Below are positions 8,170 through 17,587 of a stretch of DNA of 64,000 nt, piece after piece (positions within the stretch are counted from its first letter, which is position 1; every line of letters begins with the position of its first letter). The translations under genes were made by a program, and so were the position numbers. Location: NCBI GenBank assembly GCA_963699345.1, contig CAVOTL010000005.1, forward strand, positions 1,488,001 through 1,552,000, written 5' to 3'. The stretch comes from Bog-756 sp963699345. GTDB taxonomy: Bacteria > Actinomycetota > Acidimicrobiia > Acidimicrobiales > RAAP-2. The notes beneath the pieces were generated by a model. The model was not told where the DNA came from. It did no database searches and was given only the letters and a program-made list of their open reading frames with translations.

Positions 8170-9797
8170 TCAGCGCCGGCGCGACTCGGTGCCGCGGCCG
8201 GTCGGCCACGTCGGGACGGCAGGCCGTCCGCCAGCCAGCGGGCCGCGGCCACGGCCGCGAACACGGCGTCGGAGCCGTTGACCGGGATCACCCGTCGGCC
8301 GCCCCGTCGATCCGCACCTCGACCGGCGGGCATGGCCCGGGCCTGCAGGATGCCGAAGGACCGCATGGTCAGGTCCCGCACGGTGCCGTCGTCGTCGACG
8401 GCGATGCCCTCCGAACCCACCCATCCGAGGGCCTGGTGGGCGGCGCCGATGGCGTAGGAGCGCAGGACGACCGGATCGAGGGCGGCGTCCGGCCGACACC
8501 ACGATCCCGATCGACCCGTCCCCGCGGCACCGGGCCGTGGCGCGGGCCCCGCCGGGGGACGTCACCTCGACCGGGACGTCGAGGACCGGGACCGGAGCCG
8601 GCGTGGTCGAGGACGGCGGCGAGCACGGCGGCCTCCGCCCACACCGCGGCGCGCAGGGCGAGCGACGTGGCGGGCCCGGTGACCGGCACCTGCTCGACGA
8701 CCAGCCCCGGCGCCACCGCGGCCACGTCGGCCACCACGGCGTCCCAGGCCGGCCCGGCGGGCGGGTCGCCACCGATCCCGACCCGGAGCACGCCGGTCCC
8801 GTCCGCGGCGATCCCGCCGGCCACGGGCGGTCGCTTCGGTCCCCGGCGTACGACGTCCTCGCGCGACCACAGGACCCGGACCGGCCGGCCGTGCTCCGTC
8901 GGCCAGCCGTCGGGCGTCCTCGGCCACCGGGGACCCCAGCTTGCCGCCGAAGGCGCCGCCGTTGCCGAACGGGGAGGCGGGCTCGCCCCCCGGTGCGCAC
9001 CACGAGGCGTCGGGCTCCACGTAGGCCGGCTCGACCCAGGTGGTGGCCAGCGTGAGGGCCCACGTCCCCGGCGGGAGTCCGACCGGGTGGCCCAGGGGCA
9101 CCGTCGTGCTGCGCCCCTGGACCTTGCCGGCCAGGGCCCGGGCCTCGGCGAGCGACCCGGCCACGACGTAGCCCGCCCCCGGTGACGGGCACGGCCACCA
9201 GCGCGTCGATCGGGCTGTCGTCGTCGGCGAACCCGGCGTCGCCGAGCACCACCCCGGCGCCCACCCGCTGGGGCACGCCCCCCTCGAGCGCGGCCCGGAC
9301 GCCGGCCGCGTCGAGGTCCCGCGCCGGGGTCGCCGCCACGGCCGGCGGGGTCGCCGCCGGGTCCAGGGCGGACATGGGACGCCTCGCGGATCGTCTGCCA
9401 GCCGGTGCACCGGCACAGGTGGGCCAGCAGCGACTGGTCGATGCGGTCGTCGGACACCGGCCCGTCGAGCGCCGCCAGGCGCATCACGATGCCGGGGGTG
9501 CAGAAGCCGCACTGGCTGCCGCCGCTGGCGACCAGGGCGTCGGCCCAGGCGGTCCGGTCGGCCTCGGGCAGCCCCTCGAGGGTGGTGACCTCCCGGCCGT
9601 CCAGGCGGCGGGCCGGGGTCACACAGGCCACCCGGGGGGCGCCGTCCACCCAGACCGTGCAGCAACCGCACTGGCCCTGGGGGCTGCAGCCGTCCTTCAG
9701 CGACCGTAGCGACAGCCGCTCGCGCAGGACCTCGAGGAGCGTGGCGCCGTCGTCGGGCACGCTCGACGTCGGCGCCGTTGACTCGGAGCCGGATCAG
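8170..9797 (-). CDS. Compact xanthine dehydrogenase/aldehyde oxidase-like fusion: 2Fe-2S domain plus Mo-binding part (frameshifted)
   Basis: The N-terminal domain carries both iron-sulfur clusters of the CoxS/XdhC type: CSPQGQCGCCTVWV for the first and CGFCTPGIV with HLCRCTGWQTI for the second. It is followed, in shifting frames, by a shortened molybdopterin-binding part with PFGNGGAFGGK (the glycine loop near the Mo site) and VRVLWSREDVVRRGPKRPP. The total is about 540 residues, far less than the roughly 160 plus 760 of separate small and large subunits. At least five indels interrupt it. Family numbering suggests the true start is near 9797 (IRLRVNGADVE). Substrate unknown; it could be a carbon-monoxide- or purine-dehydrogenase relative. 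Confidence 0.6.
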
Positions 9798-9809
9798 GGG
9801 ATCAGCGGA

Positions 9810-10175
9810 TCAGCTGAAGGAGGAGCCGCACCCGCAGGTACGGGTGGCGTTCGGGTTCGTCACGTGGAACCCGGCGCCCTGCAGGCCGTCGCTGTAGTCG
9901 AGGGTCGAGCCCTTCAGCAGGTCGGCGCTGGTCGGGTCGACCACGACCCGGACGGTCCCGAACTCGCGGACCACGTCGTCCTCGGCCACGTCGGCGTCGA
10001 AGAACATCTCGTAGCTGAAGCCGGAGCAGCCGCCGGGACGGACGGCCACCCGCAGGGCCAGGTCCTGGGTGTCCTCCTCGGCCAGCAGCTCGGCGACCTT
10101 GGCGGCGGCCCCGTCGGTGAGGGTCACGGGGTTGGGCTTCTTCCCGATGGTGACGTTCTGCATGGTCGAGCTCAT
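9810..10175 (-). CDS. erpA: A-type iron-sulfur cluster carrier (ErpA/IscA family)
   Basis: 121 aa, intact. An A-type carrier delivers Fe-S clusters to apoproteins. The three cluster-binding cysteines are in RPGGCSGFSYEM and RTCGCGSSFS. The ATG at 10175 follows GAGGAG; an internal ATG at 10163 is possible. It is divergent from the Mrp-family ATPase gene, another Fe-S assembly factor, and just upstream of the Fe-S/Mo fusion gene, so the local context is metallocofactor biogenesis. Confidence 0.9.
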   Translation of the reverse strand: MSSTMQNVTIGKKPNPVTLTDGAAAKVAELLAEEDTQDLALRVAVRPGGCSGFSYEMFFDADVAEDDVVREFGTVRVVVDPTSADLLKGSTLDYSDGLQGAGFHVTNPNATRTCGCGSSFS

Positions 10176-10367
10176 CGTTGCTCCTCTTGGTCGCGGACGG
10201 CCGGACGTCCTGTCGAGGTCTCCGGTGGTGCGCGCCCCTGCGGGACGTCGCGTTCCCCCACGATCGTACCCTGGGACGCCCCGGATCGGTACACCGGCGG
10301 GACGTCGTCGCCCTCCCCGGTCCCGGGCCGGCGGCCGGGCTCCGACCGGTCGATGCCGAGCTCCCGG

Positions 10368-10373
10368 TACAAT
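10368..10373 (+). promoter_or_regulatory. -10 box of a leaderless mrp mRNA
   Basis: TACAAT ends exactly 6 nt before the GTG at 10380, so transcription should start at or next to the start codon. No Shine-Dalgarno sequence is present there. This supports the GTG over an upstream ATG whose codons would overlap the -10 box. Confidence 0.6.
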
Positions 10374-10379
10374 TCGGCT

Positions 10380-11564
10380 GTGACCTGGACCGACAGCCCC
10401 GGAGTCGACGGATCCCCCCCGACCGAGGAGGCCGTCCGCCAGGCCCTGCGCAACGTGCGCGATCCCGAGCTGGGCGCCGACATCGTGGAGCTGGGCATGG
10501 TGACCCGGATCCGGGTCGACGGGTCCCACGTGGCGGTCGAGGTGGCCCTGACCATCGCCGGGTGCCCGCTGCGGGCCCAGATCGAACGGGACGTCGACCT
10601 CCACGTCGGCGCCCTGCCCGGGGTGGCGTCGGTCACGGTCACCACCGGGGTCCTGGACGCCGAGGCGAAGCAGGCGGTCATGGACCGCGCCCGGCGGATC
10701 GCCCGGGACGACCCGTCCCCGACCGACATCCCCGAGGCGGCCCGGGTGGTGGCCGTCGCCTCGGGCAAGGGAGGGGTCGGCAAGAGCTCCGTCACCGTCA
10801 ACCTGGCCGTGGCGCTGGCCCGGCGGGGGCTGACCGTCGGCGTGCTCGACGCCGACATCTGGGGGTTCAGCGTGCCCCGGCTGCTGGGGATGCAGGGCGA
10901 CATCGAGGCCCGGGACAAGAAGATGGTCCCCCTCGAACGTCGGGTGGGCGACGGCACCCTGCGGGTCCTGTCCATGGGGTTCCTGGCCGACGAGGAGAAC
11001 GCCATCATGTGGCGCGGCCTGATCCTCAACCGTGCCGTCCAGCAGTTCCTCGAGGACGTCCACTGGGGCGACCTCGACTTCCTCCTCATCGACATGCCGC
11101 CCGGCACCGGGGACATCCAGATGGGCCTGGCCCGCATGATGCCGCGCACCGAGGTGATCGTGGTGACGACCCCGCCGGTGGCCGCCCAGAAGGTGGCCGC
11201 CCGGACCGCCGACATGGCCCGCAAGGGCTACCTGCAGGTCACCGGGGTCATCGAGAACATGAGCGACTTCACGTGCGAGCACGGCACGTCCTACGCCCTG
11301 TTCGGCTCGGGCGGAGGTGACCGCCTGGCCGCCGATGTCGGGGTGCCGCTGCTGGGCCGGGTGCCGCTCCACCCGTCGGTCGCCGCCGGCGGCGACGCCG
11401 GGAGCCCCGTCGCCCTGGACGACGCCCAGCCGCTGGCCGCCGAGTTCGCCCGCATCGCCTCGGCCCTGGTGGAACACCCCCCGGCCACCGTGTCGATGGA
11501 CGGGTGCAGCGCCCGGATGCTGGAGCGGGTGGAGGCGGCCGTGGCCGCCGGCGACCCGGCCTAG
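10380..11564 (+). CDS. mrp: Mrp/NBP35-family Fe-S carrier ATPase
   Basis: 394 aa, intact. The N-terminal MIP18/DUF59 domain (about residues 15-95, VRDPELGADIVELGMV) is followed by a ParA-type ATPase with the deviant P-loop VASGKGGVGKSSVTVNLA, switch motif DADIWGFSVPRLLG and IDMPPGTGDIQM. Mrp proteins bind and transfer 4Fe-4S clusters. The CxxC found in many members is not complete here (TCEHGTSYALFG has a single Cys), as in several actinobacterial Mrp proteins. It is divergent from erpA, sharing an intergenic region, which suggests coordinated expression. It is probably translated from a leaderless mRNA. Confidence 0.92.
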   Translation: MTWTDSPGVDGSPPTEEAVRQALRNVRDPELGADIVELGMVTRIRVDGSHVAVEVALTIAGCPLRAQIERDVDLHVGALPGVASVTVTTGVLDAEAKQAVMDRARRIARDDPSPTDIPEAARVVAVASGKGGVGKSSVTVNLAVALARRGLTVGVLDADIWGFSVPRLLGMQGDIEARDKKMVPLERRVGDGTLRVLSMGFLADEENAIMWRGLILNRAVQQFLEDVHWGDLDFLLIDMPPGTGDIQMGLARMMPRTEVIVVTTPPVAAQKVAARTADMARKGYLQVTGVIENMSDFTCEHGTSYALFGSGGGDRLAADVGVPLLGRVPLHPSVAAGGDAGSPVALDDAQPLAAEFARIASALVEHPPATVSMDGCSARMLERVEAAVAAGDPA

Positions 11565-12473
11565 ACCCGGCCGGCCTTCGGACCCCAGCGCTCCCGGACC
11601 AGCCGGGCCAGCTCGGGGGAGACGGGGTCGGAGGAGGCCAGACGGTCCTCCAGCGCCTGGTCGTAACCCGTCGTCGCCCGGCCGGAGGATCAGCAGCTGG
11701 CCGTCGACGAGGAGGACGATCGGCAGGATGGTGGGTACGTCGGTGACGCCGCGTGCCCACGCCAGCACGGCGTCGGTGGAGTGGTGGGCCGCCAGTCCGG
11801 TGAGTGCGTCCACCGTCGGCGGCAGCAGTTCGATCTCGCCGGCGCCGAACCGGTCGAGTGCGTCGCTCGGGCGCAGCCACACGGTGGCGATGGTCTCGCC
11901 GTCGTCGTGGCGCGCCACCTGGCCGGGGGGAGCGGCGGTCGACGAAGAAGCGGGTGTCGTACCGCCGCGGGGACAGCTCCGGCGTGATCCAGTGGCTCAC
12001 GTAGTGGACGGCGTCGACGGCCAGGACCAGGTCCTCGGCCCGGCACACGTCCAGGAGGCCCGATGTCCCCTCGTTGACGGCCAGCCGGTGCGCCTCGAAG
12101 CGCTTCGCCGACGGCGGGATCGGTGGTGTCGAGCAGGTCCGGGCCGCGATCGGCGCCCCGGGGCCGGGCGAGGAGGACCCCGGCCTCCTCGAAGCACTCC
12201 CGGAGGGCGGCGACCCAGAGCGCCAGGCCGTCCGAGTCGACGCCCAGGATCCGGCTGGCCTCGGCGTCGGACAGGCCGTCGCACAGCTCCTCGGCGGCGG
12301 CACCCGCGGTCGGCGGGGTCGACCGAGCCCCCCGGGAAGACGTAGGCGCCGGCCACGAACTCGCTGGCCAGGTTGCGGCGCAACATGCACACCTCGACGT
12401 CGGGCCGGTCCTCGGGATCGACACCGTCCCGGACCAGCATCACGGTGGCGGCATCGCGCACGGGAACGGGCAT
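11561..12473 (-). CDS. NUDIX hydrolase (frameshifted)
   Basis: Begins MPVPVRDAATVMLVRDG and shows an N-terminal NUDIX strand plus VCMLRRN, FVAGAYVFPGGSVDPAD and the Nudix-box helix ALRECFEEAGVLLA (consensus REx2EExGx2). Further conserved parts (YVSHWITPELSPRRYDTRFF, GETIATVWLRPSDALDRF) lie in other frames, so at least four indels occur between 12330 and 11650. Repaired length is about 300 aa, as in NUDT8/19-like enzymes acting on CoA or nucleotide diphosphates; the substrate is unknown. Upstream, the alpha/beta hydrolase reads into it without a stop. Confidence 0.65.
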
Positions 12474-13455
12474 GGCCGCCACGCTACCCCCGGCACCTCC
12501 GTCGGCCGCCGGCCGGGCTACGGCCGGGGGAACGACGTCGTCGTCGCCGCGCTCCGCCGACGTCCGGGCGTCGACCAGCGCGCTGATGGCCAACTCCCCG
12601 AAGCGGTCCGGCGCGGAGATGAGCCATGCGTGGGAGCCCTCGACCACGACGCCCTCCACGCCGGCTGCCCGCCGCAGGTCGTCGAAGGCCGACCGCGGCA
12701 CCAGGCCGTCGCGGTCGGACCAGGCGATCGTCACCGGGATGCCCCGGGCGGCGATCTCGCGTACCTCGGCCACCAGGTCGGCCTTGCGGATGAACTCACC
12801 GGTCCGCACCATGCCCAGCGGGTTGCGGACCAGGTTGGGGACGAAGTCCCCGAGCAGGAGCGGGCAGCATGCGCAGGTCACGGGGGGACTGCAGGAGGTC
12901 CCGACCGAAGTGGCGTCCCCAGTCCCAGAAGGGTCGTTGGACCATGGTCCGCACCTCGTTGGGGAAGAGCGCCCAGGTCGGTCCGCCGACGGCGTTGGCC
13001 AGCAGCAGCGAGTCGACCTGCGACGGTCGCTGGTGCACGAAGGCGGCCGACACCCCGCCGCCCATCGAGTGCCCGGCCACCAGGGCCAGCTCGCCGAGTC
13101 CCACCGCGTCGCAGAACCGGCCCACCCAGGCCCCGTAGCCCACGAACGTGCGCTGCTCCGGCTCCAACTCGGCGGTGCCGCCGAACCCGGGCAGGCTGGG
13201 CGCCATCACCCGGCAGCCGGCCGCGGCCATCGCCTCGATGTCACGGGCGTAGGCGTTGGGCCGCAGTCCCCAGCCGTGGAGGAACAGGGCCGGTCGACCC
13301 GATCCGGCCACGCCGTAGCGGACCCGCCGGCCGTCGACCGTGGTCGTCCGCCAGTCCACGAGCGCGGCCGGCCGCCGCGGCAGGGCCGCCGGTCCCGGAT
13401 GCGCCCGGTCCGACCCGGGCAGACGGGGCAGCCGACATGGGCCCACTCTAGGCAC
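12474..13455 (-). CDS. Alpha/beta hydrolase (frameshifted, no stop before NUDIX gene)
   Basis: Alpha/beta-fold hydrolase with oxyanion motif LFLHGWGLRPN, nucleophile elbow VAGHSMGGGVSAAF, acid region TIAWSDRDGLVPRSAF and C-terminal His in VVEGSHAWLIS. One indel near 12880 splits the cap region. Two starts are possible: GTG 13455 in the main frame, or ATG 13438, which needs another indel near 13375. After the catalytic His the frame continues through a low-complexity stretch (about 45 residues) directly into the NUDIX start. That is either a real fusion or a stop lost to an error. The substrate cannot be predicted. Confidence 0.65.
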
Positions 13456-13583
13456 CGGGCGCGCCGGCGCCCGACACGGGGGTGGCCACCCGACGTGTGG
13501 CGAACGCGTGTGGCGAACGCGTGGGGCGGGCGGGACACGTTACGCTCCATCCGACGTTCGGACGAAGCGAGGACCGCAGACCC

Positions 13584-14677
13584 ATGGCCGACACACCGAA
13601 GAGTCCCGGTACCGGGGGCAACACGCCGAAGCCCAAGCCGGGCGGGAGCGGAGGCCAGAGCGCCAAGGACAAGAGTCGGGCCGCCAGCCGGCCGGTCGCC
13701 GCCAAGGGACCCAAGAGCGGCAAGGGCGGCAACACCCCCAAGGGTGGCGGCAACACGCCGAGGGGCGGGTCGCCCGCCACCGGCGGCAGAGGGCCCGTCG
13801 GGGTCGCGCACGGGCGTCTACATCGCCTGGGGCGCCGTCGGCCTGGTCATCGTGGTGATCGCCGCCCTGTTCATCGTCAACGCCACCAAGTCCAACACCC
13901 AGGACCTCTCCTACACGCCGGTCACCCCGGCGCCGACCCAGGTGGTCCACGACGTCACCACGATCCCCACCTCCACCTGGAACGCCGTGGGCGTCAGCTC
14001 CGAGCCAGGTCTCGAAGCCCACGGCGGTGAGCCGGCCAGCCGCCCATGACCATCAACGGCAAGAGCCCGGCGATGCTCTACTACGGCGCCGAGTACTGCC
14101 CCTACTGCGCGGCCGAGCGCTGGGCCATGGCTGCGGCACTGGCCCGCTTCGGCACCTGGAGCAACCTGCAGGTCACCGCCTCGTCGCACACCGACGTCGA
14201 CGCCGACACCCACACCTTCAGCTTCCACGGCGCCACGCCTCGACAGCCCGTACATCACGTTCGTCGGCGTCGAGCAGTACACCAACGTTCCCGCTGGCCG
14301 ACGGCAGCGGGTACACGAACCTCCAGAACCCCACCAAGGAGGAGGCGAAGATCCTCACCAAGTACAGCTCGTCGAAGTACCTGCCCACCAGCCAGAGCAG
14401 CGCCAACGGATCCATCTCCTTCCCCTTCGTGGACATCAACAACGGCGTGCTGTTCTCGGGGGCGAGCTACGACCCGCAGATCCTGGCCGGCCTGTCCTGG
14501 ACCGACATCTCGGGAAGCCTGTCCGATCCGACCAACCCGGTGACCCAGGTCATCCTCACGACCGGCAACTACATGTCCGCCGGCATCTGCCACGCCACCC
14601 ACGGACAGCCGGGCAGCGTGTGCACGTCCTCGGGGGTCGAGGCCGCGGCCAAGGCCCTCGGGATCTCGGCGAGCTGA
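13584..14677 (+). CDS. Membrane-anchored thioredoxin-fold protein, DUF929 family (frameshifted)
   Basis: About 365 residues when repaired. A long Lys/Pro/Gly-rich cytoplasmic tail (MADTPKSPGTGGNTPK) precedes one transmembrane segment (AWGAVGLVIVVIAALFIV), then an exported thioredoxin-like domain with the redox motif GAEYCPYCAAERWAM and C-terminal SAGICHATHGQPG plus SVCTSSGVEAA. At least three indels occur, near 13800, 14035, 14240 or 14290. DUF929 proteins are predicted extracytoplasmic thiol oxidoreductases. The gene is followed after 16 bp by a VKOR gene and then a second DUF929 gene, which strongly suggests one disulfide-forming system. Confidence 0.72.
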
Positions 14678-14693
14678 GCCGGACCCGACCCCC

Positions 14694-15176
14694 GTGCCCG
14701 CCCTCCGGTGGCAACCGATCGCCTCGCTGCTCCTGTCCGTCTACGGGCTGGGCGCGTCGATCTACCTGACCATCACCCACTTCGAGCCGAAGGCGCTGGC
14801 CTGCGTGCAGTCCGCCACGTTCAACTGCGAGAAGGTCACCCAGAGCCCCCAGTCGGAGATCTTCGGCATCCCGGTGGCCATGCTGGGCCTGGTGTTCTTC
14901 GTGCCCATGCTGGGGCTCTGCCTGCCCGTGGCGTGGCGGTCGGCCCGGCGCTGGGTCCACCTGGCCCGGCTGATCCTGTCGGTCACCGGGGTCGGCATGA
15001 TCATCTACCTGATCTCGGCCGAACTCTTCGTGATCAAGGCCATCTGCCTGTGGTGCTCGAGCGTGCACATCGCCACGCTCCTCCTCTTCATCATCATCGC
15101 CACCGCCTCACCGATCGTCCTCTCCCCCGGCTACGGCGAGGTGGAGGCGGTTCCGGTGGACGGCGCACCGTCCTGA
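14694..15176 (+). CDS. Vitamin K epoxide reductase (VKOR) family membrane protein
   Basis: 160 aa, intact, with four predicted transmembrane segments. Bacterial VKOR reoxidises periplasmic thioredoxin-like proteins and passes electrons to quinone, replacing DsbB. The active CxxC is in KAICLWCSSVH near the end of the protein, and the loop cysteines are in LACVQSATFNCEKV. Start GTG at 14694. It is flanked on both sides by DUF929 thioredoxin-fold genes, the likely redox partners. Confidence 0.9.
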   Translation: MPALRWQPIASLLLSVYGLGASIYLTITHFEPKALACVQSATFNCEKVTQSPQSEIFGIPVAMLGLVFFVPMLGLCLPVAWRSARRWVHLARLILSVTGVGMIIYLISAELFVIKAICLWCSSVHIATLLLFIIIATASPIVLSPGYGEVEAVPVDGAPS

Positions 15177-15194
15177 GCCGGGTGCGGAGCTCCG

Positions 15195-16113
15195 GTGGCT
15201 GAGGGCGCACCGGGTCGGCCGGCCCGGTGGGCCTGGGGGGCGGTGGTGGTCATCCTGCTCGGGGTCGTCGGCCTCGTCACCTACGCCCTGACCCACGTGG
15301 TGTCGCCGACCACCCCGGCGGCACCGGCGGTCACATCGCCCGCCGTCCTGGCCACCCTGTCCAGGATCCCCGTCGCCACCTTCGACCAGGTCGGCGTCAC
15401 CGTGACCGGCACGACGCTCACGCCGCCCACGGTCCTGGCCGGCGCCCCGGCCCTCACCCTCGACGGCAAGCCGGAGGTGCTGTTCGTCGGGGGGGAGTTC
15501 TGCCCGTTCTGTGCGGCCGAGCGGTGGCCGCTGGTGGTGGCCCTGGCCCGCTTCGGCACGTTCACCGCCCTCCACGACACGGTCTCCTCGGCGCAGTCGG
15601 TGTTTCCGGGCACGCCCACGTTCAGCTTCGTGGGCGTCGCCTACTCGAGCCGGTGGGTGGCGTTGACGGGGGTGGAGCTCTACTCGGACCAGGCCGGACC
15701 GAACGGCACCTTCCAGCGACTCGCCCGGCTCACCCCCGCCCAGTCCGCCGTGGTGGCCCGCACCGCGCCCCTCGCCGGGGGACTGTCACCGGGCGGGCAT
15801 CCCCTTCCTCGACATCGCCGGTCGGCTGGCCACCACCACGTCCGGATTCAGCCCGGCGCTCCTGGCCGGCCAGTCGCAGGCCCAGATCGCGGCGGCCGTC
15901 GCCACGCCGCCGTCGACGACCCCCACGACCACCGCCGGCAGCGTTCCCCCGCCACCCACCGGCGAGGCCGTGCTGGCGGTGGCCAACGAGTTGTCGGCCG
16001 GCATCTGCTCGTCCACCGGTCAGCAACCCGCGTCCGTGTGCCGCTCGAAGGGCGTCGAAGCGGCCGACGATGCGCTCGGACTGACGAAGCCGGCCCCTCC
16101 ACCGGCGAGCTGA
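15195..16113 (+). CDS. Second DUF929-family thioredoxin-fold protein (one frameshift)
   Basis: The N-terminus has a signal anchor (WAWGAVVVILLGVVGLVTYA). The exported domain carries GGEFCPFCAAERWPLVVAL, matching the CPYC motif of the paralogue upstream. One indel near 15785 shifts the frame; the end (GIPFLDIAGRLA, SAGICSSTGQQP, SVCRSKGVEAA) is in the other frame and stops at 16113. A Thr/Pro-rich stretch lies between these parts. About 305 residues when repaired. GTG start at 15195, 18 bp after the VKOR stop, so the three genes form one operon. Confidence 0.72.
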
Positions 16114-16137
16114 GCCGATCGGGTCAGGGCCTCGGGA

Positions 16138-16383
16138 TCAGCCGACCCGACGCTCCGCGTACTGTCGTCGCTCCATCTCGTTGAGCCCGCCCCAGATGCC
16201 GTGAGGTTCGCGGATCCGCACCGCGTACTCGAGGCACTCGTCCCGGACCGAACAGGTCGCGCAGATCGCCTTGGCCCGCTCTTCGCGCTGCAGCTTCTCC
16301 TCTTTACGCTCCGCATGGGCCGGAGGGAAGAAGATCTCCGCCTGAGGCCCTCGGCACGCCGCCTTCAGCTGCCACGAATCCAT
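16138..16383 (-). CDS. WhiB-family iron-sulfur transcriptional regulator
   Basis: 81 aa from ATG 16383 (MDSWQLKAACRGPQAEIFFP). Four cysteines expected to hold a 4Fe-4S cluster are seen: AACRG, then ICATCSVRDEC, followed by the turn GIWGGLNEMERR and a basic tail. WhiB proteins bind sigma factor region 4 and respond to redox or NO. A GTG four codons upstream is an alternative start. It is divergent from two ArsA-like ATPase genes, the same arrangement as whiB4 with Rv3679-Rv3680 in Mycobacterium tuberculosis, so it is probably the WhiB4-type member. Confidence 0.9.
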   Translation of the reverse strand: MDSWQLKAACRGPQAEIFFPPAHAERKEEKLQREERAKAICATCSVRDECLEYAVRIREPHGIWGGLNEMERRQYAERRVG

Positions 16384-16566
16384 CAACTGCTCCACTGCCC
16401 GATTCCCCCTTCGGTGCGTTCTGACCTGTTGGAACGTACTCCCCACCCCTGAGGGAAACAAGAGGTGGCGGAAGGTTTACGGGCATTTAACGCGACATTC
16501 GCGCCGTGCGTGGCCGACAGGTACGGAGCGGGGCCACCGGGGCCGGACACTACGCTCGGAGGCGTC

Positions 16567-17587
16567 ATGGACATCCGCTCCTTCTGCAGCCAGAGCCGGG
16601 TCATGATCGTGGCCGGCAAGGGTGGTGTCGGCAAGACCACCATGGTGGCCGCCCTGGCGCACCTCGCCGCCGGTGCCGGACTGTCGGTGCTGGTCATCGA
16701 ACTCGAGGGCCGCACCGGGGTGAGCGCCGCCTTCGGCGGGTCGGGGGACCTGGGCTACGCAGGCGAGGTCCTCCACGCCGCCGGGGCGACCGACCTCGGC
16801 CGCGGGGACGTCGACGAGGGGGTGCGGATACCGCCGGGCACGGTCCACGCCCGGACGATCACCCCCGACGACGCCCTCCTCGAGTACCTCGACGACCACG
16901 GGATGCGGCGCTTCTCCAAGCGCCTGCTCTCCTCGGGGATCATCGACATCGTGGCCGGGGCCATCCCCGGCATCCGGGACATCCTGGTCCTCGGCAAGGT
17001 CAAGCAGATCGAGCAGCAGGGGGTCGCCGACCTGATCCTGGTGGACGCACCGGCCACCGGGCACACGATGACCTTCCTGTCGTCGGCGGCCGGACTGCTC
17101 GACGCCGCCCGGGGAGGCCCGATCCGGGCCCAGGCCGCCGACGTGGTGGCCCTGCTGTCGGATCCCGCCCGGTGCCAGGTGGCGCTCGTCACCCTGCCCG
17201 AGGAGATGCCCGTCAACGAGGTGGTCGAGGCGGCCTACCAGCTCGAGGACCGCGTGGGCATCGCCCTCGGACCGCTCATCGTCAACGCCTGTTACCCGCC
17301 GGTGGCCGGGCTCGACGTCCCGGCCGCGGCCACGGTCGCCGCCGCCGGCGCCGACATCGCCCCCGACCTCCTCCAGACCCTCGAGGCCGCCCGTTCCTTC
17401 CGACAGCGCCGGCACGAGCTCCAGGAGGAGCAGGTGACGCGGCTGGCCGAGGAGCTGCCGCTCCCCCAGCTCCGGGTCCCCTACCTGTTCGCCGACGCCA
17501 TCGGCCCCCTGGAGCTGGACACCCTCAGCTCCTCGCTCGGTCGCGGGCATCGAAGCCCTCCACGAGCCCGATCGGGTGACCCCGTGA
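16567..17587 (+). CDS. ArsA/Get3-like ATPase, first of a pair (one frameshift near its end)
   Basis: Starts MDIRSFCSQSRVMIVAGKGG, with deviant Walker A GKGGVGKTTMVAAL and DAPATGHTMTFLSS. The family includes arsenite pump and tail-anchored-protein ATPases. Here it corresponds by context to Rv3679 of mycobacteria, which forms a complex with the adjacent Rv3680. An indel near 17540 shifts the last 20 residues (IEALHEPDRVTP then TGA at 17587). The stop overlaps the next gene's GTG (GTGA), indicating coupling. Length about 340 aa. Confidence 0.82.
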
